A DNA stretch of 64,000 nt from Streptomyces sp. NBC_00273 (GCF_036178145.1 NZ_CP108067.1:2232001-2296000); one strand, 5' to 3'; shown: positions 41,580-50,203, counted from the first letter of the stretch. Numbers and translations are program-made. The notes: generated by a model not told the origin, from the sequence alone.

Positions 41580-41991
41580 ACGGGAGAACGAGCAAGATCT
41601 CCATTCGACGGGAAGACAGTCCCCAAGACGGCACCAGCGGCCTTTCAAGGCTCTGAGAAGGCTTTCCTCGGTCTCGATGCGTTCCCTGACTCTGGCGTTT
41701 CTCACATCAGCACCGAGAACGCTCGCATCGAGATGTTCGGCGGCAAGCTGCCGCAGGGCGAAGACCCTTGGGACGAGGCTGAAGTCAAAGCGCTCATCGA
41801 GGCGATGAAAGGTGACCGTTTGTTCGGCGTGATGCTGCTGACCCTCATTGCCGGAGCGACCCGCCGAGGGGTGCAGGATTCGCTGGGGGGAGGTGGTCGT
41901 TGACGAGCTGGGCTGCCCCTTAAAGGCCGACATGCGCAAGGTCAAGGTCGACTCGGACAAGCTTGGCGAGCTGCTGGCCGGTGCGGCGTGA
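41580..41991 (+). pseudogene. Frameshifted gene fragment, possibly recombinase-derived
   Basis: One frame reads to a stop near 41903 with EDPWDEAEVKALIEAMKGDR, then LFGVMLLTLIAGATRRGV. This resembles the region of tyrosine recombinases around the first catalytic arginine (G.RRGE). It is followed after a frame change at about 41893 by VVVDELGCPLKADMRKVKVD, then SDKLGELLAGAA and TGA 41991. No catalytic C-terminus is present. Lying directly at the 3' side of tRNA-Pro, it fits the remains of an integrated element, but the recombinase assignment is weak. Confidence 0.4.
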
Positions 41992-42043
41992 TCGTCAGCG
42001 TCTGTGAGGGAAAGTGACACGACAGGCCCAGAGAGAGCACAAG

Positions 42044-42073
42044 AGCCCTGCCTCACCGAAGTGAGACAGGGCT
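42044..42073 (-). terminator. Terminator of tRNA-Pro
   Basis: A 13-bp stem AGCCCTGCCTCAC/GTGAGACAGGGCT with one mismatch and a CGAA loop, 31 bp beyond the 3' end of the tRNA. Same tetraloop design as the hairpin at 36363-36392. Confidence 0.75.
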
Positions 42074-42103
42074 CCGAGATGCGACCACGAGGCGAACCTC
42101 TAG

Positions 42104-42177
<74 letters not shown>

Positions 42178-42288
42178 TTGTGCCTGCGACCTGGGGTTTC
42201 CCCCTGCTCGGCGGCACATGCAGAACATTACCCCACGGCGAGGGGTGTGCATGCACGGGTAATCGGTGAGGGGGGGGAGGATGGGGTG

Positions 42289-42762
42289 GTGAACGCACGG
42301 GATCGGGACGTCGACGGGCGGGCGCGCAGTGCGCGGCCCAGGGATGGGCTGGGGCGGCCGCTCGCCTACGGAGTGGCCGGAGTGGAACGGCAGCCCGAGG
42401 GGGTGGTGCGCTCCCCCGGGGAGACCGTGCGGGAGGCGCAGCGCCTGTTGGACGCCGGGATGCCGTTCCATGCGCACGAGGTGTTCGAGGACGCCTGGAA
42501 GTCCGGTCCCGAGGCCGCGGCCCCGCTGTGGCGGGGGCTCGCGCAGCTCGCCGTCGGGTTGACGCACGCCGCGCGCGGCAACGCCGTGGGCGGGGCCCGG
42601 CTGCTGCGGCGCGGGGCCGCCGGGATCGAGGGGCTGGACGGGCGGCCGTACGGGGTCGACGTGCCGGGCCTGGTCCGGTGGGCCGGGGAGCTGGCCGGCC
42701 GGGTGGCGGACGGTGGCCCGGCCGTCGATGCCGCGCGCGAGGCGCCGAGGCTGGGACGCTAG
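42289..42762 (+). CDS. DUF309-domain protein
   Basis: A 157-residue protein. GTG 42289 is preceded by a GGGGGGGAGGA RBS; GTG 42286 is also possible. The core AQRLLDAGMPFHAHEVFEDAW, then KSGPEAAAPLWRGLAQLAVGLTHAARGN (in two parts) matches the DUF309 helical family, which has a conserved FHAHEVFE.W motif. The family function is unknown. Its stop overlaps the end of the convergent VOC gene by 4 bp. Confidence 0.85.
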   Translation: MNARDRDVDGRARSARPRDGLGRPLAYGVAGVERQPEGVVRSPGETVREAQRLLDAGMPFHAHEVFEDAWKSGPEAAAPLWRGLAQLAVGLTHAARGNAVGGARLLRRGAAGIEGLDGRPYGVDVPGLVRWAGELAGRVADGGPAVDAAREAPRLGR

Positions 42763-43151
42763 GCGGCGGGCTGGAGGAGGTCCCAGCGGTTGCCGTACAG
42801 GTCTTCGAAGACGGCGACGGAGCCGTACGGCTCGTGGCGCGGCGCCTCCAGGAAGCGGACGCCCTCGGCGGTCATCCGGGCGTGGTCGCGCGCGAAGTCG
42901 TCGGTGTACAGGAAGTGGCCGACGCGGCCGCCCGTCTGGTCTCCGACCCGGGAGCGCTGGGCCTCGTCCTTGGCCCGGGCCAGGAGGAGCGCGGATTCGG
43001 TGGCGCCGGGCGGGCGGACCACGACCCAGCGGGAGCCGTCCGGGCGGGCGGTGTCCTCGGCGAGGTCGAAGCCGAGGGCTCGGGTGTAGAAGTCGATGGC
43101 CTCGTCGTAGTCGTTGACGAGGAGGGCCGTGAGGGCGATGTGCGAGGGCAT
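42759..43151 (-). CDS. VOC-family (glyoxalase/bleomycin-resistance fold) protein
   Basis: A 130-residue protein beginning MPSHIALTALLVNDYDEAID, then FYTRALGF, the usual VOC opening, with metal-ligand-type residues at His4, Glu52-like and the C-terminal YGSVAVFEDLYGNRWDLLQP. VOC enzymes are metal-dependent isomerases or dioxygenases, or binding proteins. It is 4 bp from the stop of lutC on the same strand, so it is at the end of the lut operon. Confidence 0.85.
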   Translation of the reverse strand: MPSHIALTALLVNDYDEAIDFYTRALGFDLAEDTARPDGSRWVVVRPPGATESALLLARAKDEAQRSRVGDQTGGRVGHFLYTDDFARDHARMTAEGVRFLEAPRHEPYGSVAVFEDLYGNRWDLLQPAA

Positions 43152-43155
43152 GCCC

Positions 43156-43788
43156 TCATTGTGTGCCCACGAGGACCACTTCCAGGGTGCGGGGGCCGTG
43201 GACGCCCTCCACCCGGTCGAGTTCGATGTCGCTGGTGGCGGAGGGGCCGGAGATCCACGTCAGCGGGCGGGCCGGGTCGAGGAGCGGCAGGGCCTGCGGG
43301 ACGGAGTCCACCACCTGGTCCGGGACCCGGACCACGCAGATGTGGTGGTCCGGGATCAGGGTGATGCGCCGCCGGCCCTGGCCGGGACCGGCGTCGAGGA
43401 CGATCGTGCCGGTCTCGGCGATGGCCAGGGCGCAGCCGGTGACCACGCTGTCGACCCGGTCCAGCTCGTACGGGGTGGAGGCCGCCCGGTCGGGTACGCG
43501 GGTGGGGCCGCCGGCCGGGAGCCAGTGCGGGGGCAGGCCGGTCGGGACGAGCACCGACCGGGCGCCCCGCGCGCCCAGGAGCCGCGCCAGCAGCGCGGGC
43601 AGCGCCTCCTCGTCCGTGCGGTGGACCAGGGCCCGGTACTCGGCGAGGTGGGCGGCGAGCAGGTCCACCCGCTCCGCCGGGGTCCGGGCGCCGTGGACGG
43701 GGAGGTAGTCGCGGGGGATCGCCACCGCGGGCGCGTCGTCGCGCAGCGCCCGGCGGATCCGGCCCAAGATGCGGTCCTTGCTGCTCAT
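43156..43788 (-). CDS. lutC: LutC-family lactate utilisation protein
   Basis: A 210-residue LutC/YkgG protein starting at ATG 43788, overlapping the lutB stop (ATGA). It begins MSSKDRILGRIRRALRDD and contains CALAIAETGTIVLDAGPGQG, PDHHICVVRVPDQVV and LTWISGPSATSDIELDRVEGVHGPR, the conserved C-terminal block. LutABC together oxidise L-lactate to pyruvate in Bacillus and relatives (established). Third gene of the operon. Confidence 0.92.
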   Translation of the reverse strand: MSSKDRILGRIRRALRDDAPAVAIPRDYLPVHGARTPAERVDLLAAHLAEYRALVHRTDEEALPALLARLLGARGARSVLVPTGLPPHWLPAGGPTRVPDRAASTPYELDRVDSVVTGCALAIAETGTIVLDAGPGQGRRRITLIPDHHICVVRVPDQVVDSVPQALPLLDPARPLTWISGPSATSDIELDRVEGVHGPRTLEVVLVGTQ

Positions 43789-45296
43789 CGCGGGTTGCTC
43801 CGTTCCCGGTCCCACCAGTCACGGAAGGACTGCGCGGCCACGGTGGGCAGTTCGCGGCTGTCGGTCCAGGCCCGCCCTGCTCCGGGGAGCCGGCGGGGGG
43901 CCAGCCGTCGGGCCCTGGCCAGCAGGCGCTCCCCCGCGCGCAGGGCCCCCGGGTGGTCCAGGAGCAGCCGGGCGGCACGCATGGCGGCCCGTTCGGCGGT
44001 GTGGCCGTCGGCGGGGCGGAGCGTGACGCGGACGCCGGCGCGGGTCACCGGGCCGCCCTGGGCGACCCGTTCGCGGAGGTGGACGAGGACTTCGGGGATG
44101 TCGATGGCGACCGGGCAGACCTCGTAGCAGGCCCCGCACAGGGTGGACGCGTAGGGCAGCGAGGCGTCGATCGCGCTGCGGGTGCCGCGGAGTTGGGGGC
44201 TGAGGATCGCGCCGATGGGGCCAGGGTAGACGGAGCCGTAGGCGTGGCCGCCGGCGCGCTCGTAGACCGGGCAGACGTTGAGGCAGGCGGAGCAGCGGAT
44301 GCAGCGCAGGGCCTGGCGGCCGGTCTCGTCGGCGAGGGTGTCGGTACGGCCGTTGTCGAGGAGGACGAGGTGGAAGGCGGTGGGCCCGTCGCCGTCCGCC
44401 CCTCTTGACGGGCCCAGTCCGGTCCACATCGTCGTGTACGGGTTCATCCGCTCGGCCGTCGAGGAGCGCGGCAGGGTCTGGAGGAAGATCTCCAGGTCGC
44501 GGAAGGTCGGGACGACCTTCTCGATGCCGACGACGGAGATCAGGGTCTCGGGCAGGGTCAGGCACATCCGGCCGTTCCCCTCGGACTCCAGGACGACCAT
44601 CGTGCCGGTCTCGGCCACCATGAAGTTGGCCCCGGACACGGCGACCTTGGCGCGCAGGAACTTCTCGCGCAGGTGCAGGCGCGCCGCCTCGGCGAGTTCC
44701 CGCGGGTCGTCGCCGAGCGGTTCGGGCGCCGGCCGGCCCCAGCCGGCCATCTCGGCACGGAAGACGTCGCGGATCTCGGCCCGGTTGCGGTGGATGGCCG
44801 GGACCAGGATGTGGGAGGGGCGGTCGTGACCGAGCTGCACGATGAGTTCGGCGAGGTCGGTCTCGTACGCGGCGATCCCGGCGGCCTCCAGGGCCTCGTT
44901 GAGCCCGATCTCCTGGGTGGCCATGGACTTGACCTTGACGACCTCGCGCTCGCCGGTCGCGCGGACCAGCTCCGTGACGATCCGGTTGGCCTCGTCCGCG
45001 TCGGCGGCCCAGTGGACGGTGCCGCCGGCCGCCGTGACCGCTTCCTCCAACTGCAGCAGGTAGCGGTCGAGATGGCGCAGGGTGTGGTCCTTGACGGCCT
45101 TGCCCGCGGCGCGCAGCCGGTCCCAGTCGGCGAGTTCGGCGACGGCCCGCGCCCGTTTGTCGCGGATGGTGTGCGTGGCGTGCCGGAGGTTGGCGCGCAG
45201 CACCTCGTCCCGTACGGCCTCCCGCGCGGCGGCTGGGAAAGCGGGAAGGTCGGGGACGGCAGGGAAGGCGGGCATGCCCAGGTACGTACCGGTCAC
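43785..45296 (-). CDS. lutB: LutB-family iron-sulfur protein of lactate oxidation
   Basis: A 503-residue protein. GTG 45296 overlaps the lutA stop (GTGA), which defines the start. It has a LutB nucleotide-binding-like N-terminal region (VVKVKSMATQEIGLNEALEA; VSGANFMVAETGTMVVLESE). Two 4Fe-4S cluster motifs follow, CIRCSACLNVCPVY and CGACYEVCPVAIDIPEVL. It works with LutA and LutC as a membrane-associated electron-transfer lactate dehydrogenase. All cysteines are intact. Confidence 0.93.
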   Translation of the reverse strand: MTGTYLGMPAFPAVPDLPAFPAAAREAVRDEVLRANLRHATHTIRDKRARAVAELADWDRLRAAGKAVKDHTLRHLDRYLLQLEEAVTAAGGTVHWAADADEANRIVTELVRATGEREVVKVKSMATQEIGLNEALEAAGIAAYETDLAELIVQLGHDRPSHILVPAIHRNRAEIRDVFRAEMAGWGRPAPEPLGDDPRELAEAARLHLREKFLRAKVAVSGANFMVAETGTMVVLESEGNGRMCLTLPETLISVVGIEKVVPTFRDLEIFLQTLPRSSTAERMNPYTTMWTGLGPSRGADGDGPTAFHLVLLDNGRTDTLADETGRQALRCIRCSACLNVCPVYERAGGHAYGSVYPGPIGAILSPQLRGTRSAIDASLPYASTLCGACYEVCPVAIDIPEVLVHLRERVAQGGPVTRAGVRVTLRPADGHTAERAAMRAARLLLDHPGALRAGERLLARARRLAPRRLPGAGRAWTDSRELPTVAAQSFRDWWDRERSNPR

Positions 45297-46048
45297 GACA
45301 GCGGTTCCTCCTCGGTCGCGGCCAGGATCTCGGCGAGGTGCAGGGTCCGCAGCGGGCTGTCCGCACGGCGCAGCAGGCCGTCCAGGTGGGCGAGGCAGGA
45401 GTTGTCGGCGCCGCACAGCACCTGGGCGCCGGTGCCGGCCGCCGCCGTGATCTTGTCGGTGCCCATGGCGGTCGAGACGTCCGGGTTCTTGAGGGCGAAG
45501 GTGCCGCCGAAGCCGCAGCACTCCTCGGCGCCCGGCAGCTCGACCAGGTCCAGGCCCTTGACCGCGGCCAGCAGCCGTCGCGGCCGGTCCCCGAGCCCCA
45601 GACCGCGCAGGCCGTGACAGGAGGGGTGGTAGGTGACGGTGTGCGGGAAGTACGCGCCGACGTCGGTCACCCCGAGCACGTCGACCAGGAACTCGGTCAG
45701 CTCGTACACGCGCGGCGCGAGCGTGGCGGCCGCCTCGGCGAGCTCGTTGCCGCGCCCCTCGGCCGCCGCCTTCCGGCCGATGCGGGGGTAGTGCTCGCGG
45801 ATCATCGCGGCGCAGGATCCGGAGGGGGTGACCACGTACTCGTGTTCCGCGAAGGCCCGCGCGGTACGCCGCACCAGTGGTTCGGTCTCGTGGCGGTAGC
45901 CGGTGTTGTACTGCGGCTGCCCGCAGCAGCTCTGGGCCTTCGGGAAGTCCACGCCGACCCCGAGCCGCTCCAGGAGGCGTACGACGGCGATCCCGGTTCC
46001 CGGGTAGAGCGCGTCATTGACGCAGGTGACGAACAGCGCGGCTCGCAT
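45293..46048 (-). CDS. lutA: LutA-family cysteine-rich (CCG-domain) protein
   Basis: A 251-residue protein with both CCG motifs of the heterodisulfide-reductase-like family, SCCGQPQYNTG and ECCGFGGTFALKNPDVS. It also has SGSCAAMI and YHPSCHGLRGLG, which bind the non-cubane cluster. The ATG at 46048 is preferred. There is no RBS, but TATTGT lies exactly 7 bp upstream, so the mRNA is probably leaderless. It is the first gene of lutABC and divergent from cobF, with only 18 bp between start codons. Confidence 0.92.
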   Translation of the reverse strand: MRAALFVTCVNDALYPGTGIAVVRLLERLGVGVDFPKAQSCCGQPQYNTGYRHETEPLVRRTARAFAEHEYVVTPSGSCAAMIREHYPRIGRKAAAEGRGNELAEAAATLAPRVYELTEFLVDVLGVTDVGAYFPHTVTYHPSCHGLRGLGLGDRPRRLLAAVKGLDLVELPGAEECCGFGGTFALKNPDVSTAMGTDKITAAAGTGAQVLCGADNSCLAHLDGLLRRADSPLRTLHLAEILAATEEEPLS

Positions 46049-46066
46049 GATGGGCACAATAGCCCG
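46049..46066. promoter_or_regulatory. Shared 18-bp divergent start region with overlapping -10 boxes (lutA/cobF)
   Basis: The hexamer at 46056-46061 reads TATTGT toward lutA, 7 bp before its ATG, and CACAAT (46055-46060) toward cobF, 6 bp before its GTG. Both genes would be leaderless, and both -10 boxes use the same bases, so polymerase can occupy only one at a time. Confidence 0.6.
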
Positions 46067-46819
46067 GTGAAGAAGTTCTCAGTGATCGGCATAGGCGCGG
46101 GCGACCCGGACCATCTGACCCTCCAGGCGGTCAGGGCGATCGGCGCGGCGGACGCATTCCTCATCCTGGAGAAGGGCGAGGAGAAGGCGGATCTGACCGG
46201 GCTGCGGCGCGCGATGCTCGACGCGCACGCCCGTCCCGGCCACCGGCTGGTGGAGGGCCGCGACCCGGACCGGGACCGGACGCCCGCCGACTACGCCCCG
46301 ACGGTGGACGGCTGGCGCAGCGCGCGGGCCGAGCTCTTCGAGCGCTTCATCGCGGAGGACCTGGCGGACGGCGAGACCGGGGCGTTCCTGGTCTGGGGCG
46401 ATCCCTCCCTCTACGACTCCACGCTCGCGATCCTCGACGAGGTGCAGGAGCGCGGCCGGGTGGCCTTCGAGCACGAGGTCGTGCCCGGCATCAGCAGCAT
46501 CTCGGCGCTGCTGGCGCGGCACCGGACCAACCTGAACCGGGTCGGGCGCCCGGTCCAGATCACCACCGGCCGCCGGCTGGCGGAGGGCTGGCCGCAGGAC
46601 GTGGACGACGTGGTGGTGATGCTGGACGCGCGGCACGCCTTCACCGCCCACCTGGACCAGGACCTCTTCATCTACTGGGGGGCCTACGTGGGCACCCCGG
46701 ACGAGATCCTGGTCTCGGGCAAGCTCGCGGAGGTCGCCGGGCGGATCGAGGAGCTGCGCACCGAGGCCCGCGCCCGCAAGGGCTGGATCATGGACACGTA
46801 CCTGCTCAGGCGCGGCTGA
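46067..46819 (+). CDS. cobF: Precorrin-6A synthase (deacetylating) CobF
   Basis: A 250-residue SAM-dependent methyltransferase of aerobic cobalamin synthesis. It methylates C1 of precorrin-5 with loss of acetate. It starts VKKFSVIGIGAGDPDHLTLQ and contains FLILEKGEEKADL, GAFLVWGDPSLYDSTLAIL and EVVPGISSISALLARH, all typical of CobF. GTG 46067 has no RBS and is probably leaderless. Other cob genes are not in the window. Its 3' end overlaps the convergent aminotransferase gene by 14 bp. Confidence 0.92.
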   Translation: MKKFSVIGIGAGDPDHLTLQAVRAIGAADAFLILEKGEEKADLTGLRRAMLDAHARPGHRLVEGRDPDRDRTPADYAPTVDGWRSARAELFERFIAEDLADGETGAFLVWGDPSLYDSTLAILDEVQERGRVAFEHEVVPGISSISALLARHRTNLNRVGRPVQITTGRRLAEGWPQDVDDVVVMLDARHAFTAHLDQDLFIYWGAYVGTPDEILVSGKLAEVAGRIEELRTEARARKGWIMDTYLLRRG

Positions 46820-47966
46820 GGTAGGACGGGAGGACGGCGGCGAGGCGTGCGTACTCCTCGGGCCGGTTGTAGATCTGGCCGCAGACGCGGATGCCGCCGC
46901 CGCCCGGCCAGGGCCAGATCAGCACCCGGATGCCCTGCTCGGCCGCGATCCGTTCGCGCAGCTCGCGGGCCCGCTCCGGGGTGTCGGCGACCCCGGGCGG
47001 CAGGCGCAGGGTGCGCATGGCGAGGGCTTCGTCGTGCGGGAGCGGGGTGAGGCCGGGGAGCTCGGCGAGCAGGGCCGCTCCGTGGGCGGCCAGCACGCTG
47101 TTGTGGGCCCGGACCTTGGCCGCGTCGAGGCGTTCGAGGAGGTCCAGCCCCTCGGGGGCGGCGAGCCAGCCGGTGTAGTCGGCGGTGGCGCGGTTCTCGA
47201 CGGAACGCGGGAATCCGTGCTGGTCCTCCCAGGACGGTACGAGCGCCCTGATCCGGGGGCGGTGGTGCGGGGCGACGGCCAGGACCGCACTGCCGGAGGG
47301 CGCATAGCCCCATTTGTGGAGGTTGCCGAACCAGAAGTCGGCGCCGCCCGCGAGGGGGTCGGCCAGCATGCCCAGGGCGTGGGCGCCGTCGACGACGGTG
47401 GTGATCCCGCGTTCGCGCAGGTCGGCGAGGAGCCGGGGGGAGGCGATGACGCGGGCGGTGGGCGAGCTGACGTGGTCGAGCACGGCCACCCTCGTACGGG
47501 GTGTCAGCGCGGCCAGCACCGTCTCGCGCACGGCGTCCTCGTCGGGCAGGTGCGGGTCCAGGGCCACGGTGGTGACCGGGGCGCGGCGGGCGGCGGCCGC
47601 GACGACGGTGCCGTAGCCGTGGTCGGTGACCAGGACCTCGTCGCCGTCGGCGAGCGGGACGGCGTCCAGGGCGAGGTTGGCGCCCTCGGTGGCGTTGGCG
47701 ATGAAGGCGATGCCGTCGGGGTCGGCGCCGAGGTGTGCGGCGATCCGGGTACGGGCCTCGGCGAGGCGGTCCGGGACGGCGATGAAGAAGGCGTCGGGGT
47801 CGGCGTGGACCTCGGCGCGGAGCGCGGCCTGGGCCTCCTGGACCGGGACGGGCACCGCGCCGAAGGAGCCGTGGTTCAGGTGGGCGACGCGGGGGTCGAG
47901 GCGGAACAGGGCGGGCCCGCCGGGGAACTCCTGGGCGGACCCGGCGGGACGTATCGGCTCGGTCAC
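46806..47966 (-). CDS. PLP-dependent aminotransferase class V (isopenicillin-N-epimerase-like)
   Basis: A 386-residue PLP enzyme. It opens with FRLDPRVAHLNHGSFGAVP and contains IAFIANATEGANLAL, VLDHVSSPTARVI and VDGAHALGML, plus the Schiff-base lysine in FWFGNLHKWGYAPSG. It ends with IRVCGQIYNRPEEYARLAAVL. This matches the epimerase/cysteine desulfurase-like subgroup often annotated CefD-like. The substrate is unknown. GTG 47966 overlaps the stop of the upstream LysR gene (GTGA), so regulator and enzyme are cotranscribed. Confidence 0.9.
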   Translation of the reverse strand: MTEPIRPAGSAQEFPGGPALFRLDPRVAHLNHGSFGAVPVPVQEAQAALRAEVHADPDAFFIAVPDRLAEARTRIAAHLGADPDGIAFIANATEGANLALDAVPLADGDEVLVTDHGYGTVVAAAARRAPVTTVALDPHLPDEDAVRETVLAALTPRTRVAVLDHVSSPTARVIASPRLLADLRERGITTVVDGAHALGMLADPLAGGADFWFGNLHKWGYAPSGSAVLAVAPHHRPRIRALVPSWEDQHGFPRSVENRATADYTGWLAAPEGLDLLERLDAAKVRAHNSVLAAHGAALLAELPGLTPLPHDEALAMRTLRLPPGVADTPERARELRERIAAEQGIRVLIWPWPGGGGIRVCGQIYNRPEEYARLAAVLPSYLSRA

Positions 47967-48982
47967 TGCTCCTCCGGGGATGCGGCGCGGCTGTCCTTCG
48001 GATCATCTCCCGCCGCCGCCGGCTCCGGTAGACCGCCGTCGTGCGGCGCGTGGGGGACGTCAGCGCGGGCACGGCCGTGGGCACCGCCGTGGGCACGGCC
48101 ATGGGCACCGCCGAAGGCGCGGCGCCCGTACGCGAGCAGCTCGCGCGCAGCGGGGCCGGGCGCGGCGCGCCAGACCAGGCAGAGCAGGGCCGGGATGTCG
48201 ATGTCGTCGATCACGCGGGCGGTGAGCCGGTCGCGGTAGGCCTCGGCCATGGATGCGCTGAGGACGGCGACGCCCAGCCCGCGCGCCGCGAGGTCGGCCA
48301 TCGCGTCGGCGGCCCCGGCCTGCAGGGCGATGGCGGGCTGGAGGCCCTGTGCGGCGCAGGCCTGGTCGAAGACCGCGCGCAGGCCGGTGCCGGCGGGCAT
48401 GCAGATCACCGGATGGTCGCCCAGGTCGCGCAGGGTGACGCGGGGCCGGTGCGCCAGCGGGTGGCCGGGCGGGACGGCGATGACGAGCCGCTCGCTGACG
48501 ATCGTCAGGGCCTCCAGCCCGGCCGGGGCGGCGGTCGCCGCCCCGATGAGCGCCACGTCGACGGTACCGGCGCGGACCGCCTGGACGAGCCGGTCGGAGT
48601 CGTCCTCCAACAGGGCGATCTCCACGCCGGGATGGGCCCGGTGGAAGGCGGCGAGGGCGTCGAACAGCGGGGTGACGGTGCAGCCGACGACCATGCCGAC
48701 CGTGAGTCGGCCCCGGATGACGCCCGCCACGTCCCCCACCGCCTGGCCGACCGCCTCGGCGGCGGCGAGCGCGGCCCGGGCGGGTGCGAGCGCGGCCGCT
48801 CCGGCGGGGGTGAGGGTGGCGGTGCGGGCCGCGCGGTCGAACAGCTCGGCGCCCAGTTCCCGCTCCAGCCGGCGGATCTGGGCGCTGACCCCGGACTGGC
48901 TGATGTGTACCCGCTCGGCCGCCCGGGTGAAGTTCTGTTCTTCGGCGACGGCGACGAAGTATGCGAGCTGCCTCAGTTCCAT
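47963..48982 (-). CDS. LysR-family regulator with His/Gly/Ala repeat tail
   Basis: A 339-residue LysR protein. The HTH region MELRQLAYFVAVAEEQNFTR, then AAERVHISQSGVSAQIRRLE is canonical. The effector domain (GRLTVGMVVGCTVTPLFDAL; VDVALIGAATAAPAGLEALT; DHPVICMPAGTGLRAVFD) follows. After residue 285 an extra tail has GGAHGRAHGGAHGRARADVP, encoded by a 12-bp GGGCACGGCCGT-like tandem repeat at about 48058-48120, and then an acidic end. ATG 48982 has TAGAAT 8 bp upstream, so a leaderless or very short leader is likely. It is cotranscribed with the aminotransferase and divergent from the SnoaL-like gene. Confidence 0.9.
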   Translation of the reverse strand: MELRQLAYFVAVAEEQNFTRAAERVHISQSGVSAQIRRLERELGAELFDRAARTATLTPAGAAALAPARAALAAAEAVGQAVGDVAGVIRGRLTVGMVVGCTVTPLFDALAAFHRAHPGVEIALLEDDSDRLVQAVRAGTVDVALIGAATAAPAGLEALTIVSERLVIAVPPGHPLAHRPRVTLRDLGDHPVICMPAGTGLRAVFDQACAAQGLQPAIALQAGAADAMADLAARGLGVAVLSASMAEAYRDRLTARVIDDIDIPALLCLVWRAAPGPAARELLAYGRRAFGGAHGRAHGGAHGRARADVPHAPHDGGLPEPAAAGDDPKDSRAASPEEQ

Positions 48983-49002
48983 GACTGGAGATTCTAGTTA
49001 CC

Positions 49003-49028
49003 AGAAGATCCATCTGTTGGACTTCTGA
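49003..49028. promoter_or_regulatory. Candidate LysR binding site
   Basis: Nested inverted repeat CAGAAG-A-TCCA ... TGGA-CTTCTG in the divergent gap between the LysR and SnoaL-like genes, the usual position of a LysR activator site. Confidence 0.5.
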
Positions 49029-49090
49029 TGCGGGTCGGGTCAGCCTGGAGGTACGAAGCGCAGTGGAGGGAACGACCCGTGGAGGAAGTC

Positions 49091-49450
49091 GTGTACGAGA
49101 AGGCGATGCACCCCGAGGACATCACCCGCCTGTTCGTCGAGCGTTCCAACGCCGGCGACGCGGCCGGGGTCGCCGCGCTCTACGAGGAGGACGCGGTGAT
49201 GGCGTACCCGCCCGGGGAGCGGACCGTGGGCCGCAAGGCCATCCAGGCCCTGTGGGAGCAGGTGCTGGCCCACCGCCCGGTGTTCGAACCCGAGGAGCCG
49301 CTGCCGACGCTGGTCAGCGGTGACATCGCCCTCACCTCGACCCCGCCGAAGGACGGCTCCGGCGCCCGCGCGCAGGTCGTCCGGCGCCAGCACGACGGCA
49401 GCTGGCTGCGCCTGCTCGACCAGCCCGAATTCGCCCCTCCGGCCGGCTAG
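49091..49450 (+). CDS. SnoaL-like (NTF2-fold) protein
   Basis: A 119-residue protein. GTG 49091 is chosen for the GGAGGAAG in front; an ATG at 49106 (MHPEDITRLF) is an alternative. The pattern LFVERSNAGDAAGVAALYEE, then DAVMAYPPGERTVGRKAIQAL and DIALTSTPPKDGSGARAQVV is typical of small SnoaL/DUF4440-type cone-fold proteins. These act as isomerases, hydrolases or ligand-binding proteins. It is the likely target of the divergent LysR regulator. Its stop shares bases with the stop of the convergent gene (CTAG at 49447-49450). Confidence 0.8.
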   Translation: MYEKAMHPEDITRLFVERSNAGDAAGVAALYEEDAVMAYPPGERTVGRKAIQALWEQVLAHRPVFEPEEPLPTLVSGDIALTSTPPKDGSGARAQVVRRQHDGSWLRLLDQPEFAPPAG

Positions 49451-50154
49451 GCCGAGCGCGCGGAGCGGGCCGACCGGGCCGAGCGGGGTTGCGCGCGCAG
49501 GTCGGGCAGTCGGGCGCAGTCTCCGGATTCGGCCAGGCCCTCGCCCAGGGCCAGGAGCGAAAGGAGCTGCACCGGGCGGCCGGCCGTGGCCGCGGCCTCC
49601 AGTTCGTGGTGGCCGTCGAGCAGGAAGTGCGTCAGGCCCCAGTGCCGGTAGTGGTCGGTCCCCGGCCCGATCGCGGGCTCGCACACGTCGAGGGTCGAGA
49701 CCGCCACGGCCGTCGGGACCGTTCCCCGCTCCATCAGATCGACGTACTCCGCGACGCGCTCCCGGTCGTTCCACGTCGGGGGCACCATGGGCACGACGAA
49801 CTCGTAGAGGTGGGCGGACGCGTCGACCGCGGTATCGAAGGTGCGGTAGTACGGCGTGTGCGGGTACTCCGGGAGGCCCCAGAACTGGTCGAGCCCCCAG
49901 GTGCCCACCTGCTCGCCGCCGAAGTAGTCGCCGTCCCCGCCGGGGACGACCCGGCGGGGTTCCACCCGCAGCAGCAGCGGGAGGTACTCGCCCTCCGGCA
50001 GCAGCGCACCGAACGCGGCGATCACACCGCCGTCGTCGGGATCGGCCAGTGGGCCGGCGAGGTGTTCCCCGACGCCGTTCAGCGACAGCGTCTGCTGCGC
50101 GGTCTGCCCGCTTCGATCATCACGGGCCGACCGTACGGGACGGATCGGCCCCAC
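49447..50154 (-). CDS. Hypothetical protein with Arg-Ser-Ala repeat tail
   Basis: A frame of up to 235 residues with convincing globular content: GVIAAFGALLPEGEYLPLLL, TWGLDQFWGLPEYPHTPYYR, LYEFVVPMVPPTWNDRERVA and THFLLDGHHELEAAATAGRP. The start is unsure; GTG 50154 is the most upstream in-frame candidate and lacks a clear RBS. The C-terminus is a degenerate SARSARSARSA repeat of nine-base units. No family is recognised and there is no signal or membrane helix. The DGHHE segment could bind metal, and the LLDGHHELEAA pattern also resembles ParB/nuclease-like HGHHR motifs, only weakly. Confidence 0.6.
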   Translation of the reverse strand: MGPIRPVRSARDDRSGQTAQQTLSLNGVGEHLAGPLADPDDGGVIAAFGALLPEGEYLPLLLRVEPRRVVPGGDGDYFGGEQVGTWGLDQFWGLPEYPHTPYYRTFDTAVDASAHLYEFVVPMVPPTWNDRERVAEYVDLMERGTVPTAVAVSTLDVCEPAIGPGTDHYRHWGLTHFLLDGHHELEAAATAGRPVQLLSLLALGEGLAESGDCARLPDLRAQPRSARSARSARSA

Positions 50155-50203
50155 CTGCTGCCAGGTGCGGCAGGAGCACCGTCGTCAACACAGGGCCTAG
50201 GGG

